Of a stretch of 64,000 nucleotides of DNA, positions 23,696 through 32,433 are shown piece by piece. The DNA lies in assembly GCF_050699935.1 (NCBI RefSeq), contig NZ_JBOHGB010000003.1, forward strand, positions 62,001-126,000, read 5' to 3'. The stretch is from Actinophytocola sp050699935 (lineage in GTDB: Bacteria > Actinomycetota > Actinomycetes > Mycobacteriales > Pseudonocardiaceae). The notes beneath the pieces were generated by a model. It saw nothing but the letters and a program-made list of their open reading frames with translations. It had not been told where the DNA came from and ran no database searches. Position 1 is the stretch's first letter; each line of letters starts with the position of its first letter. The translations under genes and the position numbers were made by a program.

Positions 23696-25051
23696 GTGAG
23701 CGCCTCGACCGACGACCTGCGGCGTGCCGAGCCATCGGAACCGTCGTCGGAACCGTCGGAACCGTCGTCGGAACTGCTGCCTCCCGTGCACGAGTCGGAG
23801 CTGCCCACCGAGCACGCGATGTACCGCCCGCGGCACGGCCCGAGGCAGCGCACGGCGCTCGCCTCGGCGGCCGTCTTCTTCTGCACCCCGCTGCTTCTGC
23901 TGGTGCTCGGCGTGCGCCCGCCGGCGATCGAGAACCGCGAGGTGGCCGCGTTCCCGACACCGGCCGACGGCTGGGGCATGTTCACCGGGCTGAACCCGTG
24001 GGCCGCCGACCACCTGCCGCTGCGTCCGCAGGCGCTCGGCCTCGCGGACGCCGTCAGCCGCGGGCTGTTCGGCGAGCCGCCCCCGCTCGGCCAGACACCG
24101 CAGCAGGGGCCGCCGGCGCAGGGCCCGGTCGCGCCGCCGGACCCGACCGAGGAGGACCGCAAGCGGATGCGCGAGGCGGGCTTCCCGCGGGTGATCGAGG
24201 GCAGCGAGGGCTGGCTGTACCTCGGCTACGACATGCTCGGCGCATGCCTGCCGGAGAAGCCGTTGGACGACGTGATCGACTCGCTGGACCGGCTGCGGGA
24301 CGCGGTCGAGTCGTCGGGCCGGCGGTTCGTCCTGGTCGTCGCGCCGGACAAGTCGACGATGGTGCCGGAGTACCTGCCGACTGGCTACGTCGGCTCGAAG
24401 TGCGCGAGCGCGGCCCGTACGGAGTTCTGGCGCCGGGTGATCGACGACGCGGGAGCGACGGACATCCGCCCGGCCATCGAGGAGGTGGCGCGGAGCCGCG
24501 GCGAACCCATCTACTCCAAAGTGGACACGCACTGGACCTACGACGGCGGCCTCGTGATGACCCGGCTGCTCGCCGAGGAGATCGAGCCCGGCGTGTCCAC
24601 GCCGTGGAAGGCGACACCCGCCGACGTCGTGCGGCGCGAGGGCGACCTGCCGCCGCTGATCGGCAAGCAGGTCGAGTTCCCGATGCGGTTCTACGACCTC
24701 GCGCCGGACGGCAAGACGGTCCGCAGCCGCTCGGTCGACACGGGTTTCCGGGAGCCGCTGAACATGACCCAGGCGCCGGGCCCGGGCGTGGTGGATCCGT
24801 CGGTCGGCGTGATCGCGGACTCGTTCACGCTGCTGGCGACGCCGTTCCTGGCGGGCACGTTCACGAACCTGACGGCCATCCACAGCGACACCATCGGCGT
24901 GGAACCGCGGTCGATCGGGCCGATGTTCGAGGACAAGGACGTCGTCGTGTTCCAGGCGGCCGAGCGGAGCCTGATCGGTGGCATCAACCCGTTGCTGGAC
25001 AGGCAGACCATCGACGAGATCGGCGACCAGCTCGCCCAGCATCCCCGCTGA
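23696..25051 (+). CDS. Membrane-anchored AlgJ/AlgX-like SGNH-fold O-acetyltransferase
   Basis: 451 residues from GTG 23696. A cytoplasmic low-complexity EPSSEPSEPSSE segment is followed by one TM helix (about 60-80, ALASAAVFFCTPLLLLVLG) and an outer domain. FVLVVAPDKSTMVPEYLP, KVDTHWTYDGG (Asp-x-His of the triad, near 277-279) and VGVIADSFTLLATP (Ser nucleophile near 375) are the AlgJ/AlgX hallmarks. Such proteins O-acetylate exopolysaccharides, normally with an MBOAT partner. No MBOAT gene is in this window, though two AT3 proteins lie at 5-7.5 kb. Confidence 0.82.
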   Translation: MSASTDDLRRAEPSEPSSEPSEPSSELLPPVHESELPTEHAMYRPRHGPRQRTALASAAVFFCTPLLLLVLGVRPPAIENREVAAFPTPADGWGMFTGLNPWAADHLPLRPQALGLADAVSRGLFGEPPPLGQTPQQGPPAQGPVAPPDPTEEDRKRMREAGFPRVIEGSEGWLYLGYDMLGACLPEKPLDDVIDSLDRLRDAVESSGRRFVLVVAPDKSTMVPEYLPTGYVGSKCASAARTEFWRRVIDDAGATDIRPAIEEVARSRGEPIYSKVDTHWTYDGGLVMTRLLAEEIEPGVSTPWKATPADVVRREGDLPPLIGKQVEFPMRFYDLAPDGKTVRSRSVDTGFREPLNMTQAPGPGVVDPSVGVIADSFTLLATPFLAGTFTNLTAIHSDTIGVEPRSIGPMFEDKDVVVFQAAERSLIGGINPLLDRQTIDEIGDQLAQHPR

Positions 25052-25070
25052 GCCCGGGTCAGCCGGGTCC

Positions 25071-26042
25071 TCAGTCCCCGGGGTTCGTGACGAAGCCTTC
25101 CTCGACCAGCCAGTCGCGCGCGACCACGGCCGGGTCCGTGCCGTCGCCGTCGATCTTGACGGATAGCTCCAGGATCGTCTCGTTGTCCAGCTTCGCCGAG
25201 ATCGGTTCGAGGACGTCGGCCACCTGCGGGTAGGTGTCCAGGAACTCATTGCGGACCGTCACCGCGGCGTTGTACTGGGGGAAGGTCTTCTGGTCGTCCT
25301 CCAGGACGGCCAGGTCCAGGGTCAGGACGCGGCCGTCGGTCGTGAAGACCTCGCCGACGTTGCACGTGTTCCCGGCCGCCAGGGTCGAGTAGATCGTGCC
25401 GAGGCCGAACGTCTTGATGTTGGCGTCGGGCACGTCGAAGCCATAGGTCTTCTCCGCGCCGGCCAGGCCGTCCTGCCGCGCGATGAACTCCGACTCCAGG
25501 CAGAACGTGCCCAGCGACGGGTCCTCCTTCAGCAACGCGACCAGGTCGCTCAACGTCTTCAGGCCGTGCTCGTCGGCGAACTCCCGGGTGGTGGCGAACG
25601 CGTACTGGTCGTTGACCGGTGAGTATTCCAGCCAGGAGATGCCGTACTGCTCTTCGTCGGCCTTCTTCACCGCGTCGTACTGGGCCTGCTCCTCCGGGAT
25701 CGGGTCGGTCTGGCCCTGGTAGTTGATCCAGCTCGTGCCGGTGTACTCCCAGTACAGGTCGATCTCGCCGTTCTCCAGGGCCTGCCGGTTGCTCGGCGAA
25801 CCCTGGATGTTCGTCAGGTCCTCGACGTCCGCACCGGCCGCGGTCAGGGCCACCTCGGCCATGTAGCCCAGCAGGATGTTCTCCGTGAAGTTCTTCGAGC
25901 CCACGGTGATCTTCACACCCTCGAGCTCCGGCACGGGCTGGATCGAACCCGGCCCCACGTCGAACGGAAGCTTGTAGCCGGCGTCCAGGCCGCAGCCGGC
26001 CAGCAGGGCGCATCCGGCGAGCAGTGCGGTGAGGCGCCTCAT
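25071..26042 (-). CDS. Osmoprotectant (glycine betaine/choline/carnitine) ABC transporter substrate-binding lipoprotein
   Basis: 323 residues. The lipobox LLAGC (Cys17) gives a lipid-anchored protein. The OpuAC/ProX domain opens with ITVGSKNFTENILLGYMAE and holds SPSNRQALENGEIDLYWEYTGTSW, the classical OpuCC-type binding region, with several aromatic residues for the quaternary-ammonium cage. It is the last gene of the transporter operon, overlapping the upstream permease by 4 bases (26039-26042). Specific ligand not determinable. Confidence 0.9.
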   Translation of the reverse strand: MRRLTALLAGCALLAGCGLDAGYKLPFDVGPGSIQPVPELEGVKITVGSKNFTENILLGYMAEVALTAAGADVEDLTNIQGSPSNRQALENGEIDLYWEYTGTSWINYQGQTDPIPEEQAQYDAVKKADEEQYGISWLEYSPVNDQYAFATTREFADEHGLKTLSDLVALLKEDPSLGTFCLESEFIARQDGLAGAEKTYGFDVPDANIKTFGLGTIYSTLAAGNTCNVGEVFTTDGRVLTLDLAVLEDDQKTFPQYNAAVTVRNEFLDTYPQVADVLEPISAKLDNETILELSVKIDGDGTDPAVVARDWLVEEGFVTNPGD

Positions 26043-26860
26043 CGCAACCCCCTAGGTCCCAGGTACCGCTCGGCCAGCGCACCGAGCCAGTCGACCAGCA
26101 GCGCCAGCCCGACCGCCAGCACGCCGCCGACCAGCAGCACGCTCGTCCGGGCCGTCTTGTAGCCCGAGTCGATCACGAAGCCCAGGCCGCCGCCGTTGAC
26201 GAACAGCGCCAGGGTCGCCGTGCCCACCGCGAGCACCAGCGAGGTCCGCAGCCCGGCCAGCATGAGCGGCACCGCGAGCGGCAGCTCCACCCGGCGCAGC
26301 ACGGTGAACGACGACATGCCGATCCCGCGCCCTGCGTCCACAAGGGACGGATCCACCTGCTGGATGCCCACCATCGTGTTGCGCAGCACCGGAAGCAGTG
26401 ACACGAACGTCAGCGGGATCGCCGCCGCCCACAGTCCTTCCTGCTCGGTCCACAGGAAGTACAGCACCACCACGCCGATCGCCGGCGCCGCCTGGCCGAT
26501 CGTCGCGACACCCACGAACAGCGGGGCGACAGGCCGCGCCCACTGTCTCGTGAGGACGATGCCTAGCGGGATCGCCACCGCGACCACGAGCACTGTCACC
26601 CAGAACGTGATCTCCAGGTGCTGCAGGGTCGAGGTCAGCAGCGTGCTGGCGTTGAGCGTCGTCTGCTCGATCGCGTCCAGCTCCGAGCTGAACACCCAGA
26701 TCAGCGCGGCACCGACGAGCACGACCGTCGCGATCGGCTGCATGAACAGCCGCAGCAGCTCCGCGCGCCGGGAACCCGACTCGACCGAGAGCACGGCCCC
26801 CGTGTCGGCCGTCTTCTCGGCCGCCGTATCGGTCGCCCGGTCGGCCACCGTGTCGGTCAT
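26039..26860 (-). CDS. Osmoprotectant ABC transporter permease (distal)
   Basis: 273 residues: a charged N-terminal ~30 residues, then about six TM helices. The EAA-type coupling loop is seen in VDPSLVDAGRGIGMSSFTVLRRVELPLAVPLMLAGLRTS. GQAAPAIGVVVLYFLW is the typical OpuCB/OpuCD segment. It overlaps the ATPase gene (26857-26860) and the binding-protein gene (26039-26042) by 4 bases each. It pairs with the other permease at 28034-28681 as a heterodimeric channel. Confidence 0.9.
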   Translation of the reverse strand: MTDTVADRATDTAAEKTADTGAVLSVESGSRRAELLRLFMQPIATVVLVGAALIWVFSSELDAIEQTTLNASTLLTSTLQHLEITFWVTVLVVAVAIPLGIVLTRQWARPVAPLFVGVATIGQAAPAIGVVVLYFLWTEQEGLWAAAIPLTFVSLLPVLRNTMVGIQQVDPSLVDAGRGIGMSSFTVLRRVELPLAVPLMLAGLRTSLVLAVGTATLALFVNGGGLGFVIDSGYKTARTSVLLVGGVLAVGLALLVDWLGALAERYLGPRGLR

Positions 26861-28041
26861 GAGGGGCTCTCCTCGCGGTGCTCGTCACGCAGCTCGCGGA
26901 TCTTGGTGACCACCGTTTCCAGCTGGACCGTGCCCAGAACCTCCCCGCGGCCGCCGGTCACCACCGCGTTGCCGCCCTCGGTGAGGATCGCCTCGAGCGC
27001 ATCTCGCAGCGTGGACTGCCGGGTCACCTTGTCGCCGACCGGTGTGCCGACGGCGGCGAGCGAGTCGCCCGCGACCTGCCTCGAGTGCGCCCAGCGCAAC
27101 GGCCGGCGTTGGTCGTCGACGATCAGCACGTACTTCCGGCCGGCGTCCTCGAGCCGCTTGCGCACGTCGGCCGGCGACTCGTCCTCGGTCGCGGTGGCCG
27201 TGTCGGTGTTCAGCTCGATGTCCCGCACCCGCAGCAAACTGAGCTGCTTGAGTGAGGCGCCCGCGCCCACGAAGCCGGCGACCGTGTCGTCGGCCGGGTT
27301 CGCGAGGATCGCCTCCGGGGTGTCGTACTGCAGGATCGTGGACCGGTCGCCCAGCACCGCGATGCGGTCGCCGAGCTTCACCGCCTCGTCGAAGTCGTGG
27401 GTGACGAACACGATCGTCTTGCGCAGCTCGGCCTGCAGCCGCATCAACTCGTCCTGTAGGTTGCCCCGGGTGATCGGGTCGACCGCGCCGAAGGGCTCGT
27501 CCATCAGCAGCACCGGCGGGTCCGCGGCGAGCGCCCGGGCCACGCCGACGCGCTGCTGCTGACCGCCGGAGAGCTGGCGCGGGAAGCGGTGGAGGAACTC
27601 CCCGGGAGCCAGGCCGACGAGCCCGAGCATCTCCTCGACCCGCGCCCGCGCCCGCGCCTTGTCCCAGCCCAGCAGGCCCGGCACGACGCCGACGTTCTGC
27701 GCGACGGTCAGGTGCGGGAACAGGCCCGCCTGCTGGATCGCGTAGCCGATCCGGCGGCGCAAATCGTCCGGGTCGAGCGACAGCGCGTCCTCACCGCCGA
27801 TCGTGATCCGGCCGGAGGTCGGCTCGATCAGCCGGTTGATCATGCGCATCGTGGTCGTCTTGCCGCAGCCGGACGGCCCCACGAAGATCGTGATCTTCCC
27901 GGGGTTGATCGTCATCGTGAAAGCGTCTACGGCAGCTCCGCGCTGCCCCGGGAAGCGCTTGGTGACGTCCTCCAGCTGGATCTCGACACCGGTGGTTTCT
28001 GCGGTGGTTTCGGCGGTGGTGCCCGCCACGACTTCAGCCAC
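26857..28041 (-). CDS. Osmoprotectant ABC transporter ATP-binding protein with CBS domains
   Basis: 394 residues from GTG 28041, which begins within the end of the upstream permease gene (8-base overlap) and has GAGGGG about 10 bases before it. Walker A is GPSGCGKTT, the Q-loop IQQAGLFPHLT, the signature LSGGQQQRVGVARAL and Walker B VLLMDEPFGAVD, with the H-loop in VFVTHDFDEA. The C-terminal ~120 residues are a CBS pair (VLIVDDQRRPLRW, GGNAVVTGGRGEVLGTV), as in OpuCA/OpuAA, where CBS domains sense ionic strength or nucleotides. Confidence 0.92.
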   Translation of the reverse strand: MAEVVAGTTAETTAETTGVEIQLEDVTKRFPGQRGAAVDAFTMTINPGKITIFVGPSGCGKTTTMRMINRLIEPTSGRITIGGEDALSLDPDDLRRRIGYAIQQAGLFPHLTVAQNVGVVPGLLGWDKARARARVEEMLGLVGLAPGEFLHRFPRQLSGGQQQRVGVARALAADPPVLLMDEPFGAVDPITRGNLQDELMRLQAELRKTIVFVTHDFDEAVKLGDRIAVLGDRSTILQYDTPEAILANPADDTVAGFVGAGASLKQLSLLRVRDIELNTDTATATEDESPADVRKRLEDAGRKYVLIVDDQRRPLRWAHSRQVAGDSLAAVGTPVGDKVTRQSTLRDALEAILTEGGNAVVTGGRGEVLGTVQLETVVTKIRELRDEHREESPS

Positions 28042-28681
28042 GGATACCCCTCGAGGTGGTGAGACGAGCGATGACGAGATAGAGACCATCGATGATCAAC
28101 GCCATGAGCACGATGCCGATCGTGCCGGCGAGCGCCTGGTTGACCGAGTTCGCGCTGCCGGCCCGGTTCAGCCCGGAGAAGATCTCGGTGCCCAGGCCCG
28201 GCCCCTTCGCGTACGCGGCGATCGCCGCGATGCCCATCAGCATCTGCGTGCTGACCCGCATGCCGGCGAGGATCGCGGGCCAGGCCAGCCGTAGCTCGAC
28301 CCGGGTCAGCACGGCGACCCGGTTCATGCCGATGCCGCGGGCGGCGTCGGTGACCGCCGCGTCCACGCCGCCGAGGCCGACGATCGTGTTGCGAACGATC
28401 GGCAGCAGCGCGTAGAGCACGAGCGCGGTGACCGTCGGCGCGACACCCAAGCCGAGGAGTGGGATCAGCAGGCCGAGCAACGCGAAGGACGGGATCGTCA
28501 GGATCGTGCTGGCGAGCGCCGTCGCGACGGTCGAGCCGACCGGGCTGCGGTACACGGCGATCCCGACGAGCACACCGATGACCGCGGCGATGATCGTGCA
28601 CTGGATGACGACACTGGCGTGCTGGTACGCCTCGACGGCGAGCCGAGACCAGCGATCGCCGATGAACTCCCAGAGGTTCAC
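28034..28681 (-). CDS. Osmoprotectant ABC transporter permease (proximal, first gene)
   Basis: 215 residues from GTG 28681 (VNLWEFIGD). This start is preferred over GTG 28690 because the near-perfect GGAGGTGA at 28687-28694 would overlap the earlier codon. About five TM helices; the coupling loop is VTDAARGIGMNRVAVLTRVELRLAWPAILAGMRVS. It is the first gene of the four-gene permease/ATPase/permease/binding-protein operon and overlaps the ATPase start. Osmotic induction is likely but no operator is recognised. Confidence 0.9.
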   Translation of the reverse strand: MNLWEFIGDRWSRLAVEAYQHASVVIQCTIIAAVIGVLVGIAVYRSPVGSTVATALASTILTIPSFALLGLLIPLLGLGVAPTVTALVLYALLPIVRNTIVGLGGVDAAVTDAARGIGMNRVAVLTRVELRLAWPAILAGMRVSTQMLMGIAAIAAYAKGPGLGTEIFSGLNRAGSANSVNQALAGTIGIVLMALIIDGLYLVIARLTTSRGIRG

Positions 28682-28686
28682 TCTGG

Positions 28687-28694
28687 TCACCTCC
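28687..28694 (-). promoter_or_regulatory. Shine-Dalgarno GGAGGTGA setting the permease start
   Basis: Minus-strand GGAGGTGA is an almost perfect anti-16S complement. It lies 5 bases before GTG 28681 and overlaps the alternative GTG 28690, which decides the start. Confidence 0.7.
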
Positions 28695-28782
28695 GCCCGC
28701 CGCCCGGTGTGTGAAGGCCACCACCGTGGCGCATGTTGACCATCAAAGCAAGCATCGAGTCACTGATCTTTCGCGAAGCGCA

Positions 28783-28788
28783 TATGCT
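28783..28788 (+). promoter_or_regulatory. -10 element TATGCT of a probable leaderless transcript
   Basis: TATGCT, eight bases, then ATG 28797 of the membrane-protein gene ahead of the copper cluster. No Shine-Dalgarno is present, so a leaderless mRNA is likely. Confidence 0.42.
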
Positions 28789-28796
28789 TGGCCGAC

Positions 28797-29348
28797 ATGG
28801 GCCGACGGACGACCGGCGAAGCGCCTGCCACGCGGAGCTGGTTGCTGGCCTCCTGCGCGGCCGCGCTCGCCATCGCCGCACACGGCACCGGTGGTGGTGA
28901 GGTGTCCGACTGGGCACTCACCGCCCTGTTCACCGCCGTCCTCGCGTGGGGTGGCACATCGCTCGCCCGACGGGGCGGACTGCCGACCGTCGTCGTCGTG
29001 CTCGGCACGACGCAAATCGCGCAACACCTGTTGCTCACCGAGATCGCGGGCGGCGTGCACGCGCACGAACTCACCCCGCCGCCGGTCGACGGCCGGCTCA
29101 TGCTCGCCACGCACGCGGTGGCCACGCTGATCACCGCCGTGCTGCTGCTGCGCGCCGACGCCGCGCTCGCCGCCACCCGCGCGGCCGTGGCGTGGTTGGT
29201 CGGCCGGCTGCGCGCGCTGTGCCCGCCGCCGCCGGAGGACACCGGCACCGAGACCGTCGCCACCGGCCTCCCGGCCCGACCGGGAGAGCTGCTGGAGGTG
29301 CTGTTACGCCAGGTCAGCCCGCGCCGCGGACCGCCCGTTCGCTCCTGA
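28797..29348 (+). CDS. Integral membrane protein preceding YcnI-CopC-CopD cluster
   Basis: 183 residues, four hydrophobic helices (about 14-30, 39-55, 62-80, 106-125), with a cytoplasmic Pro-rich tail. Conserved-looking His residues lie at IAQHLLL and VHAHELTPPP. It precedes the YcnI gene by 71 bp with a hairpin between. Similar His-bearing membrane proteins accompany YcnI/CopC genes in actinobacteria, so a role in copper handling is plausible but unproven. I do not recognise the family by name. Confidence 0.72.
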   Translation: MGRRTTGEAPATRSWLLASCAAALAIAAHGTGGGEVSDWALTALFTAVLAWGGTSLARRGGLPTVVVVLGTTQIAQHLLLTEIAGGVHAHELTPPPVDGRLMLATHAVATLITAVLLLRADAALAATRAAVAWLVGRLRALCPPPPEDTGTETVATGLPARPGELLEVLLRQVSPRRGPPVRS

Positions 29349-29364
29349 ACCGAGCTCTTCCCAT

Positions 29365-29389
29365 CGACGCGCCCGCGGCGGGTGCGTCG
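29365..29389 (+). terminator. Intergenic hairpin (10-bp stem with one G-U pair)
   Basis: CGACGCGCCC (29365-29374), loop GCGGC, GGGTGCGTCG (29380-29389). It lies between the membrane-protein gene and the YcnI gene and may partly terminate or attenuate readthrough. No U-tract follows. Confidence 0.45.
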
Positions 29390-29419
29390 CTCATCCCTTA
29401 GCTTCAGGAGCGATTTCTC

Positions 29420-30202
29420 ATGTCCACCAACGGGTTCAAGCGCGCCGGCGCGGTCGTCGGCGTCACCGTCGTCACCAGCGCGGCACTGCTGCTCGGCAGC
29501 GGGGCCGCCTCGGCGCACGTCACCGCCAAGGTCCTCGGCGAGACCGCGGAGCAGGGCGGCTACACCAAGATCACCCTCCGGGTGCCGAACGAGGAGGACG
29601 ACGCGGGCACCGTCAAGCTCGAGGTCCAGGTGCCGACCGACACACCGATCTCCTCCATGCGCACCAAGGCCGTGCCGGGCTGGAAGGCCGTGGTCACCAC
29701 GACCAAGCTCGACGAGCCGGTCGAGGTGCACGGCGCCGAGGTGGCCGAGGCGGTCAGCAAGATCACCTGGACGGCCGGCCCCGGCGTGCGGATCAACCCC
29801 GGCGAGTTCGCCGAGTTCGAGGTCTCCGGCGGCCCGCTGCCCGAGGCCGAGCAGCTCGTCATGCCGGCCATCCAGACCTACGACGACAAGAAGGTCGTGC
29901 GGTGGGACGAGCCGCCGACCGAGGACGGCAGCGAGCCGGAGCACCCGGCGCCGGTCGTCGAGCTCACCCCCGCGAGCGAGGGTTCCGGCCACCACGCGGC
30001 CTCGGCCCCGCCCGCGGAGGGCGAGTCCGGCGCGAGCCACGACGTCGAGAACGTGGCGGCGGAGTCGTCCAGTGACGACACCGCTCGCTGGCTCGGCGGC
30101 GCCGGCCTGCTCGTCGGCGCGCTCGGGCTCGGCGTCGGCGTCGGCGCCACCATGCGGGCGCGCAAGGCGGTGTCCGGGGCGAAGACGGGCGGCGAGTCAT
30201 GA
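29420..30202 (+). CDS. YcnI-family (DUF1775) exported copper-handling protein
   Basis: 260 residues with CAGGAG upstream. The signal peptide ends ASA and the mature protein starts AHVTAKVLG, leaving the N-terminal His used for copper binding by YcnI. GYTKITLRVPNEE, MRTKAVPGWKAVVT and ITWTAGPGVRINPGEFAEFEVSGGPLP are the DUF1775 core, including the key Trp. A Pro/Ser linker and a C-terminal TM helix (about 228-250) anchor it. It overlaps the copC-like gene by ATGA. It probably acts as an extracytoplasmic copper chaperone. Confidence 0.9.
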   Translation: MSTNGFKRAGAVVGVTVVTSAALLLGSGAASAHVTAKVLGETAEQGGYTKITLRVPNEEDDAGTVKLEVQVPTDTPISSMRTKAVPGWKAVVTTTKLDEPVEVHGAEVAEAVSKITWTAGPGVRINPGEFAEFEVSGGPLPEAEQLVMPAIQTYDDKKVVRWDEPPTEDGSEPEHPAPVVELTPASEGSGHHAASAPPAEGESGASHDVENVAAESSSDDTARWLGGAGLLVGALGLGVGVGATMRARKAVSGAKTGGES

Positions 30203-30711
30203 GGAGGCTCGCCGCCGTCCTGGTGCTGGTCGGGCTGACGCTGCTGGGCCTCGCCACACCGGCGGTCGCGCACAACTCGCTGGTCGGCAGCAACCCGGCC
30301 GACAAGGCGACCGTGCGGAGCAGCCCGTCGAACATCGAGCTGACCTTCGACCAGCCGGTGCAGAAGGGCGACGGGCTCAACACCATCTCGGTCGCCGGCC
30401 CCTCCAACACCGGCTGGAAGACCGGACCGGTGAACGTCGCCAGCAACGTGGTCAGCGCGTCGCTCGACGAGCTCGGCCCGGCCGGTGCCTACCGGATCTC
30501 GTACCGGATCGTGTCCGCCGACGGGCATCCGGTGTCCGGCGAGCTCGAGTTCACGCTGGCCAACGCCGGGAGCGGGACCAGCACGACCACGGCGACGGCC
30601 GAGGAGCAGGACGGCGGGCTGCCGATCTGGGTGTGGATCGTCGGCGCGGTCGTGGTGCTCGGCGCGGGGCTCACCGTGGCCATGCGCATCGGCGGCAAGC
30701 AACCGCGATGA
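30199..30711 (+). CDS. CopC-domain copper resistance protein, membrane anchored
   Basis: 170 residues. The signal peptide ends at PAVA, leaving AHNSLVGSNPADKATV with the N-terminal His typical of the Cu(II) site. SSPSNIELTFDQPV and YRIVSADGHPVSGELEFTL (the second conserved His/Asp) complete the CopC beta-barrel. A C-terminal TM (LPIWVWIVGAVVVLGAGLTV) anchors it. It sits between the YcnI gene (4-base overlap) and the CopD-like gene. Confidence 0.92.
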   Translation: MRRLAAVLVLVGLTLLGLATPAVAHNSLVGSNPADKATVRSSPSNIELTFDQPVQKGDGLNTISVAGPSNTGWKTGPVNVASNVVSASLDELGPAGAYRISYRIVSADGHPVSGELEFTLANAGSGTSTTTATAEEQDGGLPIWVWIVGAVVVLGAGLTVAMRIGGKQPR

Positions 30712-30729
30712 CCCAGCGATGATCCTGCG

Positions 30730-31755
30730 ATGACCCGGACCCGGGCCACCGCGTCCGCCCGCCTTCCCCTGGTCCTGGCGCTGCTCGTGGCGGCGCTGGC
30801 CGGCGTGCTCGTCGGCCTGGCGCTCACCGCGGCGCAGCCGGTGGCCGGGGTGGCGGAGCCGGGCGCGGTGGTCCGGTTCGGGCTGCCCGTCGTGCGGGTG
30901 GTGCTCGACCTGTCGGCCGTGGCCACGGTCGGGCTCAGCCTGCTGCCGATCCTGGCCGGGTTCGACCGGCCGAAGCACCTCGAGCCCGTGCTCGACGCGG
31001 CCCGGCGCGCGGCGGCCGTGGCCGCCCTGCTCTGGGCGCTCGCGGCGCTGATGGCGCTGGTGCTGCAGACCGCCGAGGCGCGGCCGGGCGGTGGCACGGG
31101 CACCGCCGTCTCGCCGGCCGTGGTCGTGGCATACGTGCGCGAGGTCGGCGCCGGCAAGGCGCTGGCGTTCGTCGCCGGGGTGGCGCTGGTGTCGTTCGTG
31201 CTCGGGATCGCGTCGGTGCGGGTCGGTGAGTCGGTGCCGGCCGAGCTGCGGGCCGCGGTCGCGCTGTTCGGGCTGCTGCCGCTGCCGGTCACCGGGCACG
31301 CCACGAACTTCGAGTGGCGCGACTTCACGATGATCTCCCTCGAGCTGCATGTGCTCGGCGCGGTCGCGTGGACCGGTGGGCTGGGCGCGGTCGTGGTGTT
31401 GCTCGCGGCCAACCGCTCGCTGCTCGCCACGGCGCTGCCACGGTTCTCCCGGCTGGCGACCGTCTGCCTCGGTGTGGTCGCGGCGACCGGCCTGTTCAAC
31501 GCGATCATGGAGCTGACCGCGAGCCACGGGCTGCTCGACGCGCTCTTCGGCTCCGGCTACGGCGTGCTGGTGCTGCTCAAGCTGACCTGCCTCGTGCTGC
31601 TCGCCGCGCTCGGCGGGAACATCCGCTTCCGGCTGCTGCCCGCGATCATGCGGCACCGGCGGACCGCGCTCGTCGGCTGGGCCGCGCTGGAGCTGTCGGT
31701 GATGGGGCTCGCCTTCGGCTTCGCGGTCGTGCTGAGCCGAGCCCCGGTGTCGTAG
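30730..31755 (+). CDS. CopD-domain copper import membrane protein
   Basis: 341 residues, about eight TM helices. The CopD domain covers about 180-330, with PLPVTGHATNFEWRDFTMISLELHVLGAVAWTGGLGAVVVL holding the conserved His residues expected to pass copper. It is 18 bp after the CopC gene. With YcnI and CopC it forms a likely periplasm-to-cytoplasm copper-acquisition set. Confidence 0.9.
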   Translation: MTRTRATASARLPLVLALLVAALAGVLVGLALTAAQPVAGVAEPGAVVRFGLPVVRVVLDLSAVATVGLSLLPILAGFDRPKHLEPVLDAARRAAAVAALLWALAALMALVLQTAEARPGGGTGTAVSPAVVVAYVREVGAGKALAFVAGVALVSFVLGIASVRVGESVPAELRAAVALFGLLPLPVTGHATNFEWRDFTMISLELHVLGAVAWTGGLGAVVVLLAANRSLLATALPRFSRLATVCLGVVAATGLFNAIMELTASHGLLDALFGSGYGVLVLLKLTCLVLLAALGGNIRFRLLPAIMRHRRTALVGWAALELSVMGLAFGFAVVLSRAPVS

Positions 31756-31911
31756 CCCGGAGTCGCGGACGGTCGGACGGGCCTGCCGGGTTGCACGTTC
31801 GGTCCGGCCGAACCGGCGAACGGCATCAGTGGACCGCTCGTCGCGCACGGTGAGATACGACTCGGCCACCTGGAGTCCCGAAAGTGCACGGAATGGCCTA
31901 ACGGCGAGCGG

Positions 31912-32226
31912 TCAGTCCCGTTCGGTGAACTGCGCCGAGGAGAGGCTCGAGCGGCGCCGGATGACAGCGATCCGCGACACGTGACCGTTGCCGCGACGCT
32001 CGAGTTCGCGCCGGGAGATCCAGCCGGCCGCGTGGTGTCGGTAGGCCTGGGACAGCATGACCAACTCGGCGAGGAACTCCGCGGCTCGGTGCCGGCTCTC
32101 CTCGGGCAGGCGAGCCACGAGAGCCAGATGGTCCGCCACCATCTGGTCCAGGATCCGGGCGGAGGCGAGCGAACGCCGCGCGCGTCGACTCGGCCTCGTC
32201 ACCAGCCTGCGCCTGGTCGGCGGCAT
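31912..32226 (-). CDS. Small hypothetical basic helical protein
   Basis: 104 residues from ATG 32226, with GAGGTGG four bases upstream that supports this over the longer reading from 32370. The protein is rich in Arg (RRARRSLASARILDQMV) and helical (HRAAEFLAELVMLSQAYRHHAAGW), ending with RIAVIRRRSSLSSAQFTERD. No family recognised. Promoter elements should lie within 32227-32433. Confidence 0.6.
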   Translation of the reverse strand: MPPTRRRLVTRPSRRARRSLASARILDQMVADHLALVARLPEESRHRAAEFLAELVMLSQAYRHHAAGWISRRELERRGNGHVSRIAVIRRRSSLSSAQFTERD

Positions 32227-32433
32227 GAACCACCTCGATCGTGGACGGAGAGGGGCTAGCCCGACAGAGGGTAGCGCGATCCGGGCCAAGGTCCACTCCT
32301 CCCCATCGTCCGATTGAGTGAATTTGCTCCTGAGCTGGACAAACGCATTGGTTGAACACGACACGCTCACCGGGCTTGTCGCTCGCTGGCAACGCAGTGT
32401 TACTACGCCGTGGACGCGGTTGGACCGAACGGG

